From an uncultured Prevotellaceae bacterium (lineage in GTDB: Bacteria; Bacteroidota; Bacteroidia; Bacteroidales; Bacteroidaceae): DNA of 19,415 nt. The DNA lies in NCBI GenBank assembly GCA_945827465.1, contig CALZOH010000028.1, positions 1 through 19,415 on the forward strand, written 5' to 3'. The position numbers and the translations under genes are program-made. Shown here piece by piece: positions 14,970 through 19,415 of this stretch; position 1 is the first letter of the stretch, and every line of letters starts with the position of its first letter. A model generated the notes under the pieces. It worked only from the letters and a program-made list of their open reading frames with translations, did no database searches and was not told the DNA's origin.

Positions 14970-15782
14970 ATGTTTTCATTTAGAAGTTTGGGGAGTGGCA
15001 GCAGCGGCAACGCTTACTTGTTTGGTACTGATGAAGGCTACTTCCTGATAGATGCCGGAGTGGGTATTCGGGCGTTAAACAAATATCTTTTTGAGATGGG
15101 ACTGACCGCCGGTAAGTTGGCGGCCATTTTCTTGACCCACGATCATTGTGATCACGCCAAAAATGCCGGTAACTTGCAACGGGCAGCCGCAAAAATGGGG
15201 CATGAATTGACTGTTTATACCACGCCACCCACCGTGCGCGGCATTGACGGCAATCCCACCATTCGTTACAAGCTTATTCCCGAACAAACTCAGTTTTTGG
15301 AGAAAGAGGCAGCGCTCACTTGTTGTGGATGTAGCATTACGCCTTTCGATGTACCTCACGATAGCGAAGACAATAACGGTTATTTCTTGGAGTATGGCGA
15401 TTTGCGTTTCTGCTTGCTCACTGATGCCGGTGCCGTAACGCCTGCTATTGAGCGATATGTGTCTCAGGCAGACTATTTGGTGTTGGAGTCGAACTACGAC
15501 CTGCGTATGTTGCAGACCGGACCTTATCCGCTCTACTTGCGCAATCGTATCCATGGCAACAATGGGCATCTGAGCAATTCGGAAGCGGCCAACTTGATTT
15601 TTGAGCATCGTCATCACCTCAAACAAGTATGGCTGTGCCATCTCAGTGAGAACAATAATCTGCCGCGTGTGGCACTCGAAACGGTGGAGAACCGCTTTTC
15701 CGGTGAAGGAATGAGGCTGGACGATTTTGTGAAGGTGGAGGTATTGGGGCGGAAAATTCCGTCACCGCTCTACCGGTGGTAG
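14970..15782 (+). CDS. MBL-fold metallo-hydrolase, WalJ/YycJ type
   Basis: A 270-aa cytoplasmic metallo-beta-lactamase-fold hydrolase. The N-terminal MFSFRSLGSGSSGNAYLF is characteristic of the YycJ/WalJ group. The metal motif THDHCDH is at 56-62, TDAG around 150 and LESNYD further on, with NGHLSN and CHLSENNN near the end. In Gram-positives WalJ is linked to cell-wall and DNA processes, possibly as a 5'-3' exonuclease; the role in Bacteroidota is not settled. It is monocistronic here, with its own promoter, divergent from the mannosyltransferase operon, and followed by a weak hairpin and tRNA-Lys. Confidence 0.85.
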   Translation: MFSFRSLGSGSSGNAYLFGTDEGYFLIDAGVGIRALNKYLFEMGLTAGKLAAIFLTHDHCDHAKNAGNLQRAAAKMGHELTVYTTPPTVRGIDGNPTIRYKLIPEQTQFLEKEAALTCCGCSITPFDVPHDSEDNNGYFLEYGDLRFCLLTDAGAVTPAIERYVSQADYLVLESNYDLRMLQTGPYPLYLRNRIHGNNGHLSNSEAANLIFEHRHHLKQVWLCHLSENNNLPRVALETVENRFSGEGMRLDDFVKVEVLGRKIPSPLYRW

Positions 15783-15798
15783 TGAGCGAGTGGGGCGG

Positions 15799-15820
15799 TT
15801 CTGCACCTTGTAGGGCAGAA
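15799..15820 (+). terminator. Weak hairpin after MBL gene
   Basis: TTCTGC/GCAGAA with inner CCT/AGG and one bulged A, 16 bp after the stop. There is no real T-tract, so termination is only likely. Confidence 0.35.
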
Positions 15821-15897
15821 AAATCTCTTTGAGGAGAAGAAACTGCCGGAATCGGAGGAGTGACCTTATCTTTCTTTCTATCAGCTGAAAGGAGTGC

Positions 15898-15940
15898 TGT
15901 CGCATTCACTTAGCGAAAGAAAATGGATGACGATGCGACA
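15898..15940. repeat. 8-bp inverted repeat with 27-bp spacer
   Basis: TGTCGCAT (15898-15905) and ATGCGACA (15933-15940) are exact reverse complements. They lie about 28 bp upstream of the tRNA-Lys promoter. The function is unknown; a stem or an operator are both possible, and chance is not excluded. Confidence 0.35.
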
Positions 15941-15967
15941 AAAACCTCAAAAAAAGTTGGAGAAAAG

Positions 15968-15999
15968 TTTGGTGGAAATTTCAAAAAGCCGTACCTTTG
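15968..15999 (+). promoter_or_regulatory. Promoter of tRNA-Lys
   Basis: TTTG (15968-15971), 20 bp, TACCTTTG (15992-15999): a full match to the Bacteroidetes consensus, ending 20 bp before the tRNA 5' end. Confidence 0.8.
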
Positions 16000-16019
16000 C
16001 ACTCGCAAAACAAAAGGAT

Positions 16020-16092
16020 GCGTCCTTAGCTCAGTTGGTAGAGCAATTGACTCTTAATCAATGGGTCCAGGGTTCGAGCCCCTGAGGGCGTA
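16020..16092 (+). tRNA. tRNA-Lys (anticodon CTT)
   Basis: A 73-nt cloverleaf with D-arm TAGCTCAGTTGGTAGAG, anticodon stem ATTGA/TCAAT, loop CTCTTAA (anticodon CTT at 16053-16055) and T-arm CAGGGTTCGAGCCCCTG. The acceptor stem closes with a G1.T72 wobble. CCA is not encoded, unlike in the tRNA-His gene of this window. Confidence 0.95.
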
Positions 16093-16095
16093 CAG

Positions 16096-16123
16096 AGCGG
16101 AAGAGAAATCTTCCGCTTTTTTT
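16096..16123 (+). terminator. Intrinsic terminator of tRNA-Lys
   Basis: AGCGGAAGA/TCTTCCGCT perfect 9-bp stem, GAAA loop, followed by a T-run to 16123, starting 4 bp after the tRNA. Confidence 0.92.
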
Positions 16124-16314
16124 ATGTTCGTGGGTGATGTGGCTGCCCTCCGAGGGCCGGCTCATGGGTGAACTGTTTCTGCAGAATTTTTCGGAGCCTC
16201 TTTTCAGTTCGTAAATGGAAGTTAGAAATGGCAGATAATGATTTTGTAACATGTTGTAGTCCTTAAAAGAGGTCGCTCAGATTTATTGACTCAATAAAAA
16301 GTACTTTCAAACCG

Positions 16315-16343
16315 TTTGGAAGTGAGAAAAAATCGTAAATTTG
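16315..16343 (+). promoter_or_regulatory. Probable promoter of rpoD
   Basis: TTTG (16315-16318) and TAAATTTG (16336-16343) with a 17-bp spacer, slightly short of the usual 19-21. The ATG is 41 bp downstream. The rest of the 16124-16384 gap shows nothing else convincing. Confidence 0.5.
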
Positions 16344-16384
16344 CTACTCGCACAAAGTATGTAGTGCATTATTAAAGATAAAAT

Positions 16385-17242
16385 ATGCGTCAGTTAAAGA
16401 TTAACAAAAGTATTACAAACCGTTCAAGTGCTGCGCTTGACAAGTATTTGGTTGAAATTGGTCGTGAAGAGTTAATCACCACGGATGAAGAGGTTGAGTT
16501 GGCTCAACGAATCCATAAAGGTGATCAGAAAGCATTAGAAAAGTTGACCAGAGCCAATCTTCGCTTCGTAGTGAGTGTTGCCAAGCAGTATCAAAACCAA
16601 GGTTTGGCGTTGAATGACTTAATTGACGAAGGTAACTTAGGCTTAATCAAAGCGGCTCAGAAGTTTGACGAGACGCGAGGATTCAAGTTTATCTCTTATG
16701 CAGTGTGGTGGATTCGCCAAAGTATCCTTCAAGCCATTTCCGAACAGAGTCGTATCGTAAGAATGCCCCTGAACCAGGTAGGTTTTCAGAGTAAACTCAG
16801 CAAAGCAAAGATTAATTTCGAGCAGGAACACGAGCGTCGACCGTCAGTACAGGAGTTGGCAGAGGTGATGAACACTCCTGAAGACAAAATTGCAGAGGCG
16901 TTGGGCAGTAATGGAAAGAAAGTATCAGTCGATGCACCGTTTCAGAACGATGAATCAAGTGCTATGATTGATATCATGACAGATGAAAATGCTCCGTCGA
17001 CCGATCAATTAATGGAAATGGAGTCTCTCTCCTCCGATTTGGATGCTGCTCTTAGTTGCATTTCCGAACGCGAGCAAACGGTATTGAAAATGCTCTTCGG
17101 CATAGGCCATCCCGAAATGACGGCAGAGGAAGTTGCCAATTCGTTGAACTTAACCCGCGAGCGAGTACGCCAAATTAAGGAGCGTGCACTGCGTAGATTG
17201 AGGGACAACGCTGACATTAACATGCTGAAAAAGTATTTTTAA
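16385..17242 (+). CDS. rpoD: Primary RNA polymerase sigma factor (sigma-70 family, sigma-ABfr type)
   Basis: A 285-aa housekeeping sigma factor that directs core RNA polymerase to the TTTG/TAnnTTTG promoters of Bacteroidota. It lacks region 1.1 and the long non-conserved insert of E. coli sigma-70, as is normal for this phylum. Region 1.2 is about 15-50. Region 2 is about 55-125, with DLIDEGNLGLIKAAQKFD (78-95) and FISYAVWWIRQSI (102-114). Region 3 is about 133-205. Region 4 is about 220-280, with the helix-turn-helix TAEEVANSLNLTRERVRQIK (246-265). The MRQLKINKSITNRSSAALDKYL start is the standard one in Bacteroidales. It is a single gene with its own promoter and terminator. Confidence 0.95.
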   Translation: MRQLKINKSITNRSSAALDKYLVEIGREELITTDEEVELAQRIHKGDQKALEKLTRANLRFVVSVAKQYQNQGLALNDLIDEGNLGLIKAAQKFDETRGFKFISYAVWWIRQSILQAISEQSRIVRMPLNQVGFQSKLSKAKINFEQEHERRPSVQELAEVMNTPEDKIAEALGSNGKKVSVDAPFQNDESSAMIDIMTDENAPSTDQLMEMESLSSDLDAALSCISEREQTVLKMLFGIGHPEMTAEEVANSLNLTRERVRQIKERALRRLRDNADINMLKKYF

Positions 17243-17261
17243 GGTTAAATTGTTTTAGTGC

Positions 17262-17294
17262 GGGCAGAGCGTTAGGCTTTGCCCTTTTTCTTTT
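17262..17294 (+). terminator. Intrinsic terminator of rpoD
   Basis: GGGCAGAGC/GCTTTGCCC (one G.T pair) with a GTTAG loop, followed by TTTTTCTTTT, 19 bp after the sigma-factor stop. Confidence 0.85.
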
Positions 17295-17344
17295 AGGTTG
17301 TGTGCGCCCAGTCAAAAGCACTGCCCGACAGAAGTTAATGAAAA

Positions 17345-18625
17345 ATGGTTCAAACAAAGGATATACAGATTAGCGATTACCGGTATGACCTGCCCGAAGA
17401 GCGCATTGCCAAGTATCCGGTAGCTGTACGTGATGAGTCGAAACTGCTCTACTATCATGGCGGTGAGATTTCGGAAAGCGGTTTTAGAAAACTGCCGGAA
17501 CTTTTGCCGGCAGGTAGCCTAATGGTTTTCAATAACACGAAGGTGATTCAGGCCCGTTTACACTTTAGGAAAGAGACGGGCGCGCTCATTGAGATCTTCT
17601 GCCTGGAGCCGCACCTTCCCAACGACTATCAGTTGGTGTTCGACCAAAGGGAGCGTTGCCAGTGGGTGTGTCTGGTGGGCAATCGCAAGAAGTGGAAGGA
17701 AGGAAAACTCTTTCGTCAGTTGACGGTAGGCGGTCAGGAAGTACTCCTCGCTGCCGAGGAGATGGAAAACCGGCAAGGGCACTCGGTGATTGAGTTCAGT
17801 TGGAACAATCACAACTATACATTTGCCGATATTCTCGACGCGGTAGGCGAACTTCCCATTCCACCTTATCTTAACCGTGATACGGAAGAGCGTGATAAGG
17901 AAACATATCAGACTGTTTATTCCAAAATAGAGGGCAGTGTAGCTGCGCCGACAGCCGGACTGCACTTCACTCAGCGTGTGTTGGACGAAATTGACCGTCG
18001 CGGCATTGAGCGTGACGAGATTACCCTGCACGTAGGAGCAGGAACGTTCAAGCCGGTGAAGTCCGACACGATTGAAAACCATGAGATGCACTCGGAATAT
18101 ATCTTCGTACCTCGCGAAAGCATTCAAAAACTCATTCGTCACGGCGGTCATTGCACGGCAGTGGGCACCACCTCGGTGCGTACGTTGGAAAGTCTCTACT
18201 ATATCGGTCTCACCTTGCTCCGTCAGCCCGATGCCACCGAAGAAGAACTTCACGTGGCCCAGTGGGCGCCTTATACTCAGCCCGAGGGAAAGCCGGTGAC
18301 CACGTTGGAGAGCCTTCAAGCCATCGACAACTATCTGGAGCGCACCGGTCAGGCCGCTCTCCATACGAGTACGCAGATCATCATTGCGCCGGGCTATCAT
18401 TATCACGTGGTGGAACGCATGGTGACCAATTTTCACATGCCTCAAAGCACGTTGCTCCTGCTCGTGTCGGCTTTTATAGGAGATGACTGGCGTAAAGTAT
18501 ATGAATATGCGCTGGCGCATGAGTTCCGCTTCCTGAGTTATGGCGACAGTTCGTTGCTGGAGCCTCGGATGAGCGACGAAGAAGCCTTGACTGACCAACC
18601 GCAGTTCCTGTCAACAGCAAAATAA
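17345..18625 (+). CDS. queA: tRNA preQ1(34) S-adenosylmethionine ribosyltransferase-isomerase
   Basis: A 426-aa enzyme moving the ribosyl part of AdoMet to preQ1 at tRNA position 34 to form epoxyqueuosine. Motifs are FNNTKVIQARL (62-72), GELPIPPYL (168-176), GSVAAPTAGLHFT (197-209), LHVGAGTFKPV (228-238), HEMHSE (246-251), TTSVRTLES (275-283) and NFHMPQSTLLLLVSAF (362-377). It is about 70 residues longer than E. coli QueA. Roughly 40 extra residues lie at 290-335 between TTSVR and the TQIIIAPG strand, and there is a further C-terminal tail. The tRNA-His in the window is a substrate type (G34UN). No clear promoter is visible in the preceding 50 bp; the gene starts after the rpoD terminator and runs into the Nudix gene. 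Confidence 0.95.
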   Translation: MVQTKDIQISDYRYDLPEERIAKYPVAVRDESKLLYYHGGEISESGFRKLPELLPAGSLMVFNNTKVIQARLHFRKETGALIEIFCLEPHLPNDYQLVFDQRERCQWVCLVGNRKKWKEGKLFRQLTVGGQEVLLAAEEMENRQGHSVIEFSWNNHNYTFADILDAVGELPIPPYLNRDTEERDKETYQTVYSKIEGSVAAPTAGLHFTQRVLDEIDRRGIERDEITLHVGAGTFKPVKSDTIENHEMHSEYIFVPRESIQKLIRHGGHCTAVGTTSVRTLESLYYIGLTLLRQPDATEEELHVAQWAPYTQPEGKPVTTLESLQAIDNYLERTGQAALHTSTQIIIAPGYHYHVVERMVTNFHMPQSTLLLLVSAFIGDDWRKVYEYALAHEFRFLSYGDSSLLEPRMSDEEALTDQPQFLSTAK

Positions 18626-18627
18626 AG

Positions 18628-19158
18628 ATGACGATGATAGATTCATTAGACGAAATGGTGCCCGTGGTGACTGAAACGGGCGAGATTACGGGTGCTGCCA
18701 CTCGTGGGGAATGCCACGGCGGCAGCCGTTTGCTCCATCCCGTGGTTCATCTGCATGTGGTCAACTCTCAGGGAGAGCTCTACCTGCAAAAGCGACCGCT
18801 CTGGAAAGATATTCAGCCCGGAAAATGGGATACGGCCTGTGGAGGCCACGTGAGTTTGGGCGAAAATGTCGAGATGGCCATTCGACGCGAAGTGGAGGAG
18901 GAGTTGGGCATGACCGATTATGAACCGGTGCGCATCACGTCGTACGTGTTCGACTCTGCGCGAGAGCGCGAATTGGTGTATGTGCACATTACCCGTTATG
19001 ATGGAGAAGTAAAACCCGACCGGGAGGAATTGGACGGTGGCAAATTTTGGTCGCCGGCCGAATTGCAAGAGAATATGGGCAAGGGAGTGTTTACGCCCAA
19101 CTTCGAGCAGGAGTATCGCGACATCGTTTTACCTTATCTGCAAGGGCAGAAGTCGTAG
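18628..19158 (+). CDS. Nudix hydrolase, IDI/YfcD-like
   Basis: A 176-aa Nudix protein hydrolysing a nucleoside-diphosphate-linked or related substrate. The Nudix box GX5EX7REUXEEXGU is complete at 73-95: G73, E79, R87, E88, E91, E92, G94. The region before it, HVVNSQGELYLQKRPLWKDIQPGKWD, resembles the isopentenyl-diphosphate isomerase-like YfcD group. The exact substrate cannot be told. The gene begins 2 bp after the queA stop, so they are one transcript. An ATG two codons in (18634) is an alternative start. The terminator follows at 19200. Confidence 0.88.
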   Translation: MTMIDSLDEMVPVVTETGEITGAATRGECHGGSRLLHPVVHLHVVNSQGELYLQKRPLWKDIQPGKWDTACGGHVSLGENVEMAIRREVEEELGMTDYEPVRITSYVFDSARERELVYVHITRYDGEVKPDREELDGGKFWSPAELQENMGKGVFTPNFEQEYRDIVLPYLQGQKS

Positions 19159-19199
19159 TTCATCGACGAGCGACACCTATGGCTGCCGTCGTAGTTCAT

Positions 19200-19248
19200 C
19201 ATCATCCGCAATGTTCCCCCTCTGTGGCGTTGCGGATGATGTTTTTTT
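19200..19248 (+). terminator. Strong intrinsic terminator of queA-Nudix operon
   Basis: CATCATCCGCAA (19200-19211) pairs perfectly with TTGCGGATGATG (19230-19241), followed by seven T. The 18-nt loop is rather long. Confidence 0.92.
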
Positions 19249-19322
19249 ATTCGACCCGTCATGAAATACGTTCAAGCAGACCTATCTTCAGAAGGAACAA
19301 ATCCCGGCAGACTCACGTCAGG

Positions 19323-19415
19323 GGTTTTGCCATACTGGCAAAGTGTCTCATTTTATCAAATTAGTGGTTTTGCCATGCTGACAAAGTGCCTCATTTTGCC
19401 AATTTAGTGGTTTTG
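19323..19415. repeat. 43-bp tandem repeat with internal palindrome, cut by window edge
   Basis: GGTTTTGCCAT-type units start at 19323, 19366 and 19409, a constant 43-bp period. Two units are complete and a third is cut off. Unit 1 contains the palindrome TTTGCCATACTGGCAAA; unit 2 has TTTGCCATGCTGACAAA with one base off. The block GTGYCTCATTTT and the end TTAGTGGTTTTG are shared. The period is not a multiple of three and stop codons occur, so it is not coding. The 74 bp between the terminator and the repeat hold nothing recognisable. Confidence 0.8.

Noticed and set aside
19152..19200. 13-bp direct repeat GTCGTAGTTCATC at 19152 and 19188
   Set aside because: A single short pair at a gene end, overlapping the stop codon and the terminator arm. 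No element lies between the copies.
19261..19407. 48-codon open frame from ATG at 19261
   Set aside because: More than half of it is the 43-bp repeat, whose period is not a multiple of three. There is no homology that I recognise.
19323..19415. CRISPR array
   Set aside because: The whole 43-bp unit is repeated without unique spacers, and no cas gene is present.

Overview
The window looks like a chromosomal segment from a Bacteroidota member, most likely order Bacteroidales and probably Prevotellaceae. The reasons are: a short (285 aa) primary sigma factor of the sigma-ABfr type; several promoters of the Bacteroidetes form TTG/TTTG - about 20 bp - TAnnTTTG; start sites with little Shine-Dalgarno signal; GH29 and GH92 glycosidases; and protein sequences that read as Bacteroidales homologues. 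The genus is an inference; no rRNA gene is present to settle it.

Layout. (1) Positions 1-4275, plus strand: the distal part of a surface-polysaccharide locus. It holds capE, capF and capG, which together turn UDP-D-GlcNAc into UDP-N-acetyl-L-fucosamine. A four-helix-bundle (S23/IVS-protein) gene sits between capE and capF inside a 448-bp unit bounded by 45-bp imperfect inverted repeats. The locus ends at a long hairpin (4336-4377). (2) 4452-8824: a minus-strand pair (DUF169 protein and secreted GH29 alpha-L-fucosidase) diverges from a secreted GH92 alpha-mannosidase on the plus strand. The GH92 stop overlaps the start of an O6-alkylguanine-DNA alkyltransferase gene. (3) 9433-9619: a bidirectional terminator, then tRNA-His with its own promoter. 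(4) 9663-14664, minus strand: a compact five-gene run transcribed as polyprenol-phosphate mannosyltransferase, dihydroorotase (pyrC), a stand-alone MetH reactivation domain, a membrane metallophosphoesterase and a PlsC-type acyltransferase, with overlaps or small gaps. (5) 14970-19158, plus strand: an MBL-fold hydrolase (WalJ/YycJ type), tRNA-Lys(CTT), the primary sigma factor, queA and a Nudix hydrolase, closed by a strong terminator at 19200-19248.

The intergenic regions hold the least explained material. A roughly 79-bp structured element occurs at 6320-6398 and 14737-14815, with partial second copies at 6404-6471 and 14820-14842. Its end stems differ between copies by compensating changes (AAGATAG/CTATCTT versus AAGTTAG/CTAACTT). 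Its reverse strand carries a TAnCTTTG promoter box pointing into the neighbouring minus-strand gene. A separate 43-bp tandem repeat with an internal palindrome starts at 19323 and runs off the right edge. No CRISPR array, transposase, phage gene or recognisable defence system was seen.
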